A program made the position numbers and the translations under genes. Under the pieces are notes generated by a model. That model was not told where the DNA came from. It saw nothing but the letters and a program-made list of their open reading frames with translations, and made no database searches. 59,309 bases of DNA, from positions 1-59,309 of the forward strand of contig NZ_LOCM01000027.1 in NCBI RefSeq assembly GCF_002887775.1. The letters are read 5' to 3'. Origin of the DNA: Streptococcus penaeicida. GTDB taxonomy: Bacteria; Bacillota; Bacilli; Lactobacillales; Streptococcaceae. Shown in pieces: positions 9,726 through 21,081 of the stretch; position 1 is the stretch's first letter; the number at the start of each line of letters is the position of its first letter.

Positions 9726-10706
9726 TTATTTTTCTTGAAATTGTGCCAGATAGTGGTTTTTGGCCAAAAGACCCTCTACCAAAGAATCTTTCTTTTGATG
9801 AATCGCTTCCGCAGTTGAAAGTGAGGGATTGTTTTGAAGTAGCTCCTTCACCCATTCCAAAGCTAATTCTGATGTTTCAATGCTTGCTCTCAGCTTTTGA
9901 TCAAATGTCACGGGGCCAGTCAGGCTGGATGAACCCTTTTCAAAAGCATTTTCCAAAAGAATAGCCACGCGGTCAGACTTAGGACCACTGCCAATAAATT
10001 GAAGCCCTTGGTCCAGTGCCTCTGGAGCGTGTTTGTGAATGGCTTTCGCGACATAATCCACGAAGGTGTCCGTCAAGTAAGCCAATTGATCAAGCCTTGT
10101 TAAACCAACGATTAAACTTGGGCCAACCTTTTTGAGATAAGATTCTGTAAAAGGCATCACTTGTCCTTCTTGATTTTCAAGGAGGAAAACCTTTAATGGT
10201 GCACTTTCCGCTTTATTTTCAAGCCCTGACAAGACAAAGTAAGACTGGCTTAAATGGTCTTCCATTTCTTTGGCATAAAGTAAAATACTATCGAAAACAA
10301 AACTTTGACTACCAGCATTAATTAAATCAATCTTATAGCTGTAGCAATCCTTAGGCAAGGAAAATTCAGCTGAATCCTCTTTAATAATTTTATAGGCGAC
10401 AACTTCTTTACGACGATTAAAAAAGGTTAATCTTAGATAAGGTTGGTGTCCCGTAACTGTTTCCAAGTTTAATTTTAAACAGTAATCTTGCCCACGCTTT
10501 AGTAGTGGTAGCCTGGGAATATCCCGACGGTCCTGATAATTGACCTCAGAAAGCCAAGTATGGATAACAGTTCCAATAGGTAAAAATTCTTGGTGGAAGG
10601 AAACCCGTCCATCCTTTAGAAAGTCTAGGTCAACACCATACAGGTAACTGGCATCACTGAGCAGGCCCCAATTAATTAGACTGATATCTCTCATTTGTGT
10701 CTGCAT
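9726..10706 (-). CDS. asp3: Accessory Sec system protein Asp3
   Basis: The 326-residue protein starts at the ATG at 10706, which overlaps the asp2 stop as TAATG and follows GGGAGGAAATC. An in-frame upstream start is rejected because it lies inside asp2. In other streptococci Asp1, Asp2 and Asp3 form a cytoplasmic complex that helps SecA2 engage and modify the SRR preprotein. The sequence has beta-rich carbohydrate-binding-like stretches (LKLNLETVTGHQPYLRLTFFNRR) and no catalytic motif. The frame is intact. Assignment comes from position between asp2 and secA2 plus recognisable Asp3 sequence; it is longer than some family members. Confidence 0.85.
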   Translation of the reverse strand: MQTQMRDISLINWGLLSDASYLYGVDLDFLKDGRVSFHQEFLPIGTVIHTWLSEVNYQDRRDIPRLPLLKRGQDYCLKLNLETVTGHQPYLRLTFFNRRKEVVAYKIIKEDSAEFSLPKDCYSYKIDLINAGSQSFVFDSILLYAKEMEDHLSQSYFVLSGLENKAESAPLKVFLLENQEGQVMPFTESYLKKVGPSLIVGLTRLDQLAYLTDTFVDYVAKAIHKHAPEALDQGLQFIGSGPKSDRVAILLENAFEKGSSSLTGPVTFDQKLRASIETSELALEWVKELLQNNPSLSTAEAIHQKKDSLVEGLLAKNHYLAQFQEK

Positions 10707-12237
10707 TATGATTTCCTCCCAAAGTCTAAACTCATGATTCGGGCATATTGATTTAAGAACCATTGGTTAATGGAAGCACTATTATCATTATGGCGTCCCT
10801 CAATTCCCTTGGAAATGACTTTAATATTTTTACCCTGTGACCAGTCTAAGAAGTCATAATAAGCATTATTATCATAATCATCATGTTTCATATAGGCCAT
10901 GGCAAAGAGAGTTTTAGAGAAATCAGCCTTTTCGATAGCTTTCCAGAATTTCTGGTTAACTTCTTCCATCGATTCTTTCGTTAACTGATTAGTCAAAGAG
11001 TGGACCATATCAAATGCTGTTCCAAATTCATCTGGTCGGATTTGAAAACCGTTTTTAGCTATGGTTCCTAAAGAGAACAATGGTTTACCAATGATAACAG
11101 CATGTGGTTCTAATTGGCTGGCATAATAAGATGCGCCAAAAGTTCCCATTGATAGGCCTGAGAGAATCATTTGTTTCTTGTTGAATCCTAAATACTCCAG
11201 TTTGTCTTCAATAAAATCCGTCACTTGATTTTCCAATTGATCACTGCCCATATAGAAGGAGCCCCCTTCTAAACGCGGGTCGCCAATCAAGATAAAAGGC
11301 GACTTCATTTTGGACATCATCCAGTAACCCTCAAAACCTTCAGCAGTCCGATATCCTGAGAAGTAAACATTTAATGGTGGTTTTAGGTCTCCTGGGCTAA
11401 AGTAGGCAATTAATTCTTGCCGTTGATCGTCCACCAGCCTTTGGCCCCCTGCAATATACTCTCCATATGCGTTACGAGCTCGTCTTTGGTGTAGTGGACC
11501 CAGTTTTAAAGTACCATTGCCTTTGGCATAAAGAACAAAAGAAAGGTAATGCTCTTTTTCTTTTGAGGGAATGGTGACCTGTTTTTCCATGTCAATTTCG
11601 GTAAAGGTATAGGAATCATCTAAATCTGAGCTACCGCCGATAAAACGATAGGCTTTAAGAAGTAGATTGACCTCTCCCTCTTTCAAATATTCCAACCAAA
11701 AGTCTAGTGTTTGACCTGGTCGGGATGAAATATTGTAGCGCCAGGTTAAGAGGGGCTTAAAGTCTTCCCCAAAATCGCCTTCAAGATGGATAAAGCTATT
11801 GCCCTGATAGCTGACTTTGCCTTTGAAATCCTCATAAATATTGACATAGCGGTTGTCTGCTTTGGCTCCTTCTTGTCCGGAGAAAAAGTCATGTCCCAAT
11901 TGTGGAATCAAATGTTCTGGGTTTGACATATCCATTGGTTTAGCTACCCTTGAGATGAAGAGGCTTTCTGGGCCTCCCAATCACCTAAGTTCTTATTGTA
12001 GAAAACGGAGTAGGGTGTCGCAAAATAAAAGAGATCATCGAAACTTTCTTCATAAGTCGTCTCATCTGTAAATAGTATCAGTGAGAAAGCACGAACTTTT
12101 TTCCCCTTCTCATCAAAGAGCAAGTGACGATAATTATCTGGACGTCCATAAGACCATTCCATATGTTCTGGAATATCATATTTTTGACTCCAGTCTTCTT
12201 GTCCAATTTGAAGGACTCTTACATCAACTTCTGTCAT
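10706..12237 (-). CDS. asp2: Accessory Sec protein Asp2, serine-hydrolase-fold acetyltransferase (single-base frameshift near 11960-11985)
   Basis: Asp2 belongs to the Asp1-3 complex and in S. gordonii O-acetylates GlcNAc on the SRR protein. The repaired length is 510 residues. The N-terminal frame (12237-11944) and C-terminal frame (to 10706) overlap. One missing base in the GGGAGGCCC stretch, around 11965-11985, reconciles them. The alpha/beta-hydrolase nucleophile elbow GLSMG is at about residue 363, with a candidate catalytic His in the C-terminal RHNDN. The ATG at 12237 overlaps asp1 by 14 bases. The exact indel position cannot be fixed because the junction is poorly conserved. Confidence 0.85.
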
Positions 12238-13796
12238 CTGTTATTTGTCCTTCCCCTTGATTTTTCCATTTATCAATTAATGCTGGACCCGTATTTTCAG
12301 CGATTTTCTCAATCGAATAGACTAAGGAACGGTTCCAATGGCTTAATCCCTTGAAGAAGTATGACAAGCCTTTTTCGATACCCTTAATATCTTCCACGAT
12401 GTAGCCGTTCTCTTTATGGGTCACATAATCTGTCTGAACTTGGTTAATTTGTGGAATACCCGATGAAATAGCCGCAATCTGGTGATACAAGTCCGGTTTC
12501 ATCCCCATGTCAACAATAATCCGACTGGTTTTAAAGGCCGCGATGACATCATTTTCTTCTTTAATGATTAAGAATTTAGCGCGTGGCTCTTCTTCTTCAA
12601 CCACTTTATCTGGCAATTGATCTTCTTCCGGAATTTCTTCCTTAGGAACATAATGCTCCGTCATTTCTTCAAGCATGTTTTCAATCATCTGATTGCGATC
12701 ACCATAACGTTGATAGCTTCCTAGCGTCAAGGTAATCAAATCATTTTTGCGCATTTCCTTAAAAATAACCTTACAAATAGCTTTTAATTCAGCATCATCA
12801 AGATTGTCCACAAAAAGGTAGACTTCTAATTCTTTCTGACGAATACTTAAACCTAATTCAAAGCGGGTATCAAATGGAGACACCTGAATGATGTTCGGAA
12901 AGTTTCCTTCTTCTGCAAGTAATCGCAGAGCCTGGGTCGTTTTTTTGATCATCAGAGACCAAGAATTCTGCTTGCGAAAAGAGTTCCTTCTCGGCTGCGC
13001 TAGCAGAATCAAGGTCTTGACGCTCTTGATAAAAGGAAAAGATTTTAGGCTGTTTCGTTTCTTTGAAAAAGTCGTTGTGTTGTTTGTGAGCAGCAATGAC
13101 TAACCTATCGTCTGCAGGCAGTTGACTGATTTCAGCTTCTAGCGTTTCGGAAATCAGCTCTTCCCAATTAGCATAAGCTAATTTTTTTAGCGGTGTTCCT
13201 GCTTCAGGGTTGACGCTAATTCTGTCAGCGGCAGCTGGGTCTAAATGCTCTCGTAAGCACCATTGGCCCGCCTGATTGAAATAATCCTGATGATCTGCTT
13301 GGCCATTTTCAAAAACTAAAAGACTAGATAAAAAGCCTCGATCATCAAAAACCAGCTCTTCTTTTAAGGACTTACCATCTTTTTCATAGCGGAGGATTCG
13401 GAAGAGATGCCCATTTGTGGCAAATTGGATTTTGGCATAAGGTCTTTCATGGCGCAAAGCCGTTACTGTAAATGGTGAGTAGATGAAACTTGTCCCCTGA
13501 GGCCAATCTAATTTGCGCCAATCCAACGGAAAGGATTGTAGATCCTGAAAATTCTGCAAATGGTCGAATAAGGACCAGACGGGAACTTCAAGCAGACCCT
13601 TTTGGTGTAAGAAGGATCTTAAGTTTGGTGCATAATGAAGAACCATGACCCGAACTGGCTCTTGGTTTTCATAAAAAACACGGATTTGGTTAACACTATC
13701 ATCAAATTGTAGAAATTGATTGACGTGCGTCCATTCTTGTGTATCGTCAAACCAAACACGGTCTTTGCGATACCAAGCAGGAATAAAATGGTACAT
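12224..13796 (-). CDS. asp1: Accessory Sec protein Asp1 (single-base frameshift at T7 run 12940-12946)
   Basis: Asp1 is the GT-B-like, non-catalytic member of the Asp1-3 complex. The start is taken at the ATG at 13796 (MYHFIPAWYRKDR, typical of Asp1), 15 bases after the secY2 stop and behind GAGAGA. The N-terminal frame ends prematurely after SDDQKND; the second frame resumes as TTQALRLLAEEGNF. Removing one A from the minus-strand A7 run at 12946-12940 gives DDQKTTQALRLL and a 523-residue protein of normal length. As written the product would stop early. The lesion is a homopolymer length change, so slippage or a read error is likely. Confidence 0.85.
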
Positions 13797-13811
13797 AATG
13801 TTCTCTCTCAA

Positions 13812-15055
13812 TTATAAAATATCATGGTATTGTTTGTTTATACGTAACATATCGACTTGATCAAAGATTGTAAATAATAAAGTAGACAAAATCAAAATGG
13901 TTCCTGGTAAAGTTGAAATCGTCGAATCAATTTTATAGATATGTCCAAGAACTAGAGGGATACCAATGATAAAGCAGGTGTAAAAACCACCTAAAAAACC
14001 AACTTGTTTAACAATGCGATTAAGGAATTTAAAAGTCGGTTTGCCAGGTTTAATTCCATGAATATAGTCTCCCATTTCTTGAAGACTTTCGGTTAACTTA
14101 TCTGGTTTCACATTAACCAGCGCAAAGCCTATGGTTAAAAGGAATAAAATCACTAAATAAACACTTAAACCAATGGTTTTTGATAAAGTAAGATTTGAAA
14201 CTAAGTAAGATAAGGTTTTATTGTCTGGATATAACATCTGTAGGCCCGAGAATAAGTATTGAGGTAAAACCAATAAAGTCATCCCGTACATAATCGCCAT
14301 CCCACCCGCAACATTCATTTTGATTGGGATATAAGATTTATGGGCGAAGTCATTATGAATCATAACCCTTTCTAAGGGTATCCGATATTCCGCTCTCTCT
14401 AGGAAAATAGTGACCACTAAAGCAATAATCGCAAAGGCAACAATAACGCCATAGACCCACAAGTGCTGGTTCATGTGACCGTCTTTACTAATAGCCTTTG
14501 ACAAACGAGCTGGTAGGGAAGAAATTAAACCCACCAGAATGATAATTGAAGAGGACCCAATTCCAAACATCATGTTTAAATTGGCCAACCACATAATAAT
14601 AAAACATCCTGCAATGGAAAGGAAAGCGACAATCATTAGAAAACCAATCCGTTCAAATGGCAGAATCCAAGTTTGAAACTTCATGAAACTGAGCAACCCT
14701 AAGGACTGGATAATACTAATAATAATCATGATGATTTTACGCCAGCGGTCTGAAACGACCATAGACATTTTTTGTAAATTCAATCGTTTACTCGTTGAGA
14801 AAAAGCCCCAGAGAATCATGGTCGACATCCAAGGGCCTAGCCCAATGTAAAAACAGAAATTTGTGAAAAATCACCACCTGATACTAGACTTGCAATGTTC
14901 ATTAATTCTCGGTTAATGCCACCGAATGCTGAAGCATCCACATCGACTAAAGGAAGTGGAATATGTCTACCAATCAGATAGACCAGGATGATGAGAAAAG
15001 TGGTCGCCACCTTTTTCTTTAAAGGTGACTGAACCATTTGCCTTTTGGCTTGCAT
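13812..15055 (-). CDS. secY2: Accessory Sec channel SecY2 (single-base frameshift near 14841-14843)
   Basis: This is the membrane channel of the accessory Sec translocon. The first frame (15055-14837) encodes the cytoplasmic start and the first membrane helix (LIILVYLIGRHIPLP) and stops after SVFTLG. The rest, from GPWMSTMILWG, is in another frame to 13812. Adding one G in the G3 run (minus strand, 14843-14841) gives TLGLGPWMSTMILWG and a 414-residue, ten-helix SecY family protein. The lesion resembles that in secA2: loss of one base from a G/C run creates an immediate TAG. The gene opens the operon, with asp1 15 bases downstream. Confidence 0.87.
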
Positions 15056-15209
15056 ATTAGAACCCCAATTCTAATTTTTTGATTTTTATATATACGTCTC
15101 TATTGTAACATAAAGGCGACTATTGTTCGTCTAATTTATCCAAAAAGAGTTGAAAATTAGAAATGCTTTGGTTTTAAAATTATACAAAAAAATGACGACT
15201 TTAAAAGTT

Positions 15210-15240
15210 AAAAAAAGCCGTCATTTTGACGGCTTAAAAA
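15210..15240. terminator. Palindromic bidirectional terminator between the repeat array and secY2
   Basis: AGCCGTCA (15216-15223) and TGACGGCT (15227-15234) form a perfect 8-bp stem with a 3-base loop, flanked by A6 on the left and TTAAAAA on the right. On the minus strand it ends in T6, so it would stop transcription coming from sufB or the repeat array before secY2. Confidence 0.75.
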
Positions 15241-15283
15241 GACTCTCTTACTAAAATCAGTCTTAAAAATTTCAAAATTTATA

Positions 15284-15751
15284 GTAATGAGGAAAACTGT
15301 CTACTTGACTTCTAATCTGATAATAGGGAAGAAACTCCGTTTCATCTATCTCCATAAGCTCAGTAGGCAAAAAAAGGGATGCCAACAGCTTTATGGCTGT
15401 TGAGCATCTCCTTTGTATTCTTGGTTAATGAGGAAAACTCCGTTTTCCTTATCTGCCACTTCAGTTGACAAATGGTTGACTTCAATAGCTTAAAATCTGG
15501 TTGTAAGGAAGAAACTCCGTTTCTTCTATATCCAACCTCCGTAGGTGATAAAACTGAAATGAGTAGCTTCATAGCTTATTGTAATGAGGAAACCTCCGTT
15601 TTCCTTATCCAAAACCCTCAGTCGGGCAAAACTGTCTACTAGACTTCAAATCTTGTAGTAAGGAAGAAACTCCGTTTCTTCTATCTCCATACGCTCAGTA
15701 GGCAAAAAAAGGGATGCCAACAGCTTTATGGCTGTTGAGCATCTCCTTTTT
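15284..15751. repeat. Degenerate ~77-bp tandem repeat array with covarying hairpins
   Basis: About six units start at 15286, 15327, 15431, 15506, 15587 and 15661 (spacing 74-81 where uninterrupted). Each has a hairpin with a TCC loop, then a CTCAGTAGGCAAAA-like segment and an ACTTCAAATCTTGTAGTA-like tail. Hairpin arms alternate between two types: AGGAAAAC-TCC-GTTTTCCT (15431) and GAAGAAAC-TCC-GTTTCTTC (15508, 15663). Both arms change together. The first unit seems shortened by a deletion between AAAACT repeats. I see no coding potential, and the array does not match elements I know such as pneumococcal BOX or RUP. Confidence 0.7.
15365..15413. repeat. Duplicate copy of the terminator-like hairpin inside the array
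   Basis: GATGCCAACAGC, a short loop and GCTGTTGAGCATC form a strong stem preceded by A7. Together with the upstream hairpin unit, about 85 bases are nearly identical to 15662-15748, offset 335 bases. This copy has lost the T-run on its right side (CTTTGTATTC) but keeps T7 on the minus strand. Confidence 0.75.
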
Positions 15752-15763
15752 TTAGCCTACTGA
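15695..15763. terminator. Long inverted repeat acting as sufB terminator
   Basis: The core stem GATGC-CAACAGC / GCTGTTG-A-GCATC is flanked by A7 and T7. Outside these, TCAGTAGGC (left) and GCCTACTGA (right) also pair, so almost 70 bases fold back. The right outer arm is the last codons and stop of sufB (GSVG-stop). It would terminate in both directions, and the sufB stop sits at its base. Confidence 0.8.
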
Positions 15764-17169
15764 CCCCTCCATCTCATACGATATTAAGCGATTGAGTTCG
15801 ACGGCGTATTCCATTGGTAATTCTTTGGTGAAGGGTTCGACGAAGCCCATGACGATCATTTCGGTTGCTTCTCCTTCTGTTAAGCCACGGCTCATGAGGT
15901 AATAGAGTTGTTCTTCTGAAATTTTTGATACTTTGGCTTCGTGTTCTAATGCTACTTGCGAATTGTGGATTTCATTGAATGGGATGGTATCCGATTTGGA
16001 GATGTCATCCATCAAAATAGTGTCACATTCAATATGGGAAACCGACTTTTTCGAATTTTTATTGAAGGTAACTTGTCCACGGTAGTCTACTTTTCCGCCA
16101 CCTTTGGCAATTGATTTAGAGACGATTGATGATGATGTATGTGGTGCGTTATGAATCATTTTTGCACCTGTGTCTTGATGTTGACCCGCATTAGCAAAGG
16201 CTATTGACAACATGGTTCCACGCGCCCCTGGTCCATCTAAATAAACAGATGGGTACTTCATGGTTGTTTTAGCTCCTAAGTTGCCATCAATCCATTCAAC
16301 CGTAGCATCCTGCAAGGCACGCGCCCGTTTGGTAACCAAATTATAGACATTGTCAGACCAGTTTTGGATAGTAGTATAGCGCATATAAGCCCCATCCAGC
16401 GCAAAAATCTCAACAATAGCTGCATGAAGACTGTTACTTGAATACGTTGGCGCCGTACAGCCTCAACATAATGGACACTAGCACCCTCGTCAACGATAAT
16501 CAGCGTCCGCTCAAACTGCCCCGTATTCTCATTGTTGATCCGGAAATAAGTTTGCAAAGGAATATCCACCTTAACACCCTTAGGCACATAAATAAAGGTA
16601 CCACCAGACCACACTGCTGAATTTAAAGCAGCTAGTTTATTATCCGTTGGGGGAACTAACTTTGCAAAATATTGTTTAAAGAGGTCAGGGTACTCCTTCA
16701 AAGCAGAATCCGTATCAGTAAAGACGATGCCCAACTTCTCGAATTCATCTTTCATGTTATGATAAACCACTTCAGATTCATATTGTGCAGAAGCTCCCGC
16801 TAAATAAGCACGTTCTGCCTGGGGAATTCCAATACGTTCAAAGGTTTCTTTGATTTTCTCCGGAACATCATCCCATGAACGAGCTGGTTTGTCAGAGGCT
16901 TTTTGATAATAAATAATATCATCAAAATTGATATTTGACAAATCTGCACCCCAAGTCTGCATGGGCATTTTATTGAAGGTTTCTAAAGATTTTAAACGAA
17001 ACTCCAACATCCATTCTGGTTCACCTTTAGCAGCTGAAAGTTCTCTGACAACAGCTTCACTCAAACCTTTACCAGTAGAGTAAATCGGCTCAACATCATC
17101 ATGAAAACCAAATTGGTAATCTCCTAAATCAATAGGAGTTGGTTCTACCTTTTCATTTGTTTCAGACAT
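15752..17169 (-). CDS. sufB: Fe-S cluster scaffold subunit SufB (single-base frameshift near 16461)
   Basis: SufB is the scaffold of the SufBC2D complex on which Fe-S clusters form. The N-terminal frame starts at 17169 and stays correct up to [10 protein letters not shown], then drifts. The C-terminal frame picks up at [19 protein letters not shown]. Adding one G (GAGGC to GAGGGC; minus strand, 16462-16461) restores [20 protein letters not shown], a well conserved SufB stretch, and a 472-residue protein ending MEGSVG. It is the last suf gene, 22 bases after sufU. Since SUF is the main Fe-S system in streptococci, a true null is unlikely; I suspect a sequence error. Confidence 0.92.
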
Positions 17170-17191
17170 ATCTATTCCTTTTCTTTCTATC

Positions 17192-18860
<1,669 letters not shown>

Positions 18861-18865
18861 TTATC

Positions 18866-20131
18866 TTAATTTCTAGCGGCTAATTTCTGATCTAATACAT
18901 CGATAATGCTATCACGAACTTCTTTGACAGGAATTTCTGTAATAACAGCTCCTAAGAACCCTCGGATAACAAGTCTTTCAGCCGTATCTTTATCCAAACC
19001 ACGACTCATGAGATAATACATATCTTCAGGGTCTACTTGACCAATTGAAGCTGCATGTCCCGCAGTCACTTCATTTTCATCAATCAATAAAATTGGGTTG
19101 GCATCACTTCTTGCCTTATCTGAAAGCATTAAAACACGGCTTTCTTGTTGAGCATCAGCTCCTTTAGCACCCTTAATAATGTGTCCGATTCCATTAAAGG
19201 TCAAAGTGCCACGTTCCAAAATAACCCCGTGTTGAAGAATATGACCCACAGAATTCTTACCGTAATTGGTAACTCGTGTATCAACCCCTTGCACTTGACG
19301 GCCACTTGAAGCAGCGACAACTTTTAAATCAGCATGACTGCCATCACCAAACAAGTCACTATCAAAGTCAGCAACCACATTACCTTCGTTCATCACACTT
19401 AAAGACCAATCAATCATAGCATTGTTAGACAAACGACCACGACGGCTAATATAGGTTGTCACTGATTCACCAAGGCGGTCAATCGCAGAAAACTTAACAC
19501 GACTACCTTCTTGAGCAAGAATTTCAACACTGATATTGGCACTGGCTTTTTGACTGCCTTGACCAAATGATTCAAAACGTTCTAAGTAAGAAAATTGACT
19601 TTCCTTGCCAGCAATAATTAAGACATGCTTATTAAAGGGCACTTCACTATCACTATCTTGTAAAAAGATAGCTTCTAAGGGCCTTTCAATTTCCACAAAA
19701 TCCGGAACATAAAGGACAGCTGCACTATTAAAATAAGCCGTGTGGTAAGCACTTAATTTATCCTGGTCATCTGCCACGGCAGTTCCAAAATAAGTTTCGA
19801 TGATTTCTGGAATTTCTTCAAGGGCTGAATAAAAATCAGTGAAGACAACTCCCTTGTCATGCAAATCCATAGGTAACTGTTCGAAAACGGTTTGAGTTCC
19901 ATTTTGAACCAAGGTTGGATTATCGCCTAAGGCAATAAAATCAGGGACATTTCCCGTCATAGGACTTTCAGAAATGCTACCATCTCCTAGGTTCCAACGG
20001 TGATATTTCACCCGTTCAATTCTTGGTAATTCCAGTTGATCAATTAATGTAAAAGCCTTTTGGCGTCTTTCTTGCAACCATGCCGGCTCTGCTTTTCCCT
20101 GAGAAAAAGCCAAAATATTTTCTAATGTCAT
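18866..20131 (-). CDS. sufD: Fe-S cluster assembly protein SufD
   Basis: The 421-residue SufD pairs with SufB on the SufC ATPase dimer. It has the right-handed beta-helix core typical of SufB/D (e.g. VTNYGKNSVGHILQHGVILERG) and the conserved C-terminal motif EVTAGHAASIGQVDPEDMYYLMSRG (quoted in part: GHAASIGQVDPED). The start ATG at 20131 follows GAGGAT. The gene is 54 bases after sufC, and the frame is intact. Confidence 0.93.
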   Translation of the reverse strand: MTLENILAFSQGKAEPAWLQERRQKAFTLIDQLELPRIERVKYHRWNLGDGSISESPMTGNVPDFIALGDNPTLVQNGTQTVFEQLPMDLHDKGVVFTDFYSALEEIPEIIETYFGTAVADDQDKLSAYHTAYFNSAAVLYVPDFVEIERPLEAIFLQDSDSEVPFNKHVLIIAGKESQFSYLERFESFGQGSQKASANISVEILAQEGSRVKFSAIDRLGESVTTYISRRGRLSNNAMIDWSLSVMNEGNVVADFDSDLFGDGSHADLKVVAASSGRQVQGVDTRVTNYGKNSVGHILQHGVILERGTLTFNGIGHIIKGAKGADAQQESRVLMLSDKARSDANPILLIDENEVTAGHAASIGQVDPEDMYYLMSRGLDKDTAERLVIRGFLGAVITEIPVKEVRDSIIDVLDQKLAARN

Positions 20132-20185
20132 AATGATGTATCCTCTTTCTCTCTATAATAACTAGACTCTTTTAGCAAGACATCA

Positions 20186-20956
20186 TTAGACTTCTTCTTT
20201 GTAATCAATTCCTAGCTCTTCGGCAATACCAGCATAACCTTCTTTTTCAAGTCGAGCGGCTAATTCAGCGTCCCCCGAAAGAACAATACGGCCATCCATC
20301 ATGACATGAACACGGTCAGGGGTAATGTAGTTCAAAAGACGTTGGTAATGGGTAATAATCATGGCACCAAAATCTTTTTGACGCATTTCATTGACCCCTT
20401 TTGATACCACTTTTAGGGCGTCAATATCAAGACCAGAGTCGATTTCATCTAATAAAGCAAACTTAGGTTCAAGCATCAACAATTGAAGGATTTCATTACG
20501 TTTTTTCTCACCACCAGAGAAACCTTCATTGAGGTAGCGCTCTGCCATTTCTTCTTTCATGCCCAAGAGTTCCATTTTTTGGTCCAATTTAGTAATGAAA
20601 TCACGAACCGAAATTTTATCTTCATCAGCTTTACCAGCATTCATGGCAGCACGCATAAATTCAGCGTTGGTAATACCAGGAATTTCTGATGGGTATTGCA
20701 TGGCCAAGAAAAGTCCCATCCGGCACGTTCATCAACTTCTAAATCAAGAACGTTAACGCCATCAAAAAGAACTTGACCTTCAGTCAACTTCATAGTTAGG
20801 ATTGCCCATAATGGCAGCTGATAAGGTGGATTTCCCAGTTCCATTTGGTCCCATGATAGCCGCAATTTCACCTGTTTTAAGGGTTAGATTAACCCCTTTT
20901 AAAATCTCTTTATCATCAATTGAGACATGGAGATTTTTAATTTCGAGAATAGACAT
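20186..20956 (-). CDS. sufC: SUF ATPase SufC (two compensating single-base indels near 20785 and 20722)
   Basis: SufC is the ABC-type ATPase driving the SufBCD scaffold. The ATG at 20956 ([19 protein letters not shown]) starts a frame with Walker [10 protein letters not shown] that runs out after NPNYEVD. One extra base at about 20785 shifts it to [21 protein letters not shown]. One missing C at 20722-20723 (CC for CCC) shifts it back to [16 protein letters not shown]. The end then returns to the starting frame: 771 bases, 256 residues. Signature [11 protein letters not shown] and Walker [13 protein letters not shown] follow. Two mutual corrections in 65 bases of an essential gene look like sequencing errors. 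Confidence 0.92.
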
Positions 20957-21043
20957 GATTTACCTCATTTTTCTATATTTTTCTCTCTTGCTAGTAAGCA
21001 AGTAGACGCAAAAAAGCTATTTTAATATTTACATAAATTATAA

Positions 21044-21066
21044 CAAAAAAAGCCATCTTAGGCTTT
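21044..21066 (-). terminator. Terminator after gacO
   Basis: AAAGCC and GGCTTT pair around a 6-base loop, followed on the minus strand by T7. It lies directly after the gacO stop and separates mecA-gacO from the suf operon. Confidence 0.75.
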
Positions 21067-21081
21067 ATTTCTGTTCGGAAG

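Noticed and set aside
5796..15055. Whole accessory Sec locus as a recently acquired island
   Set aside because: I saw no integrase, insertion sequence or flanking direct repeats, and base composition is not obviously different from the neighbours. The left border is outside the window.
15360..15572. Possible 70-residue minus-strand protein in the repeat array
   Set aside because: It runs through the hairpin repeats, has no ribosome site and resembles no protein; the repeat structure explains it.
15284..15751. CRISPR array
   Set aside because: Units are degenerate throughout, with no constant repeat separated by unique equal-length spacers and no cas genes in the window.
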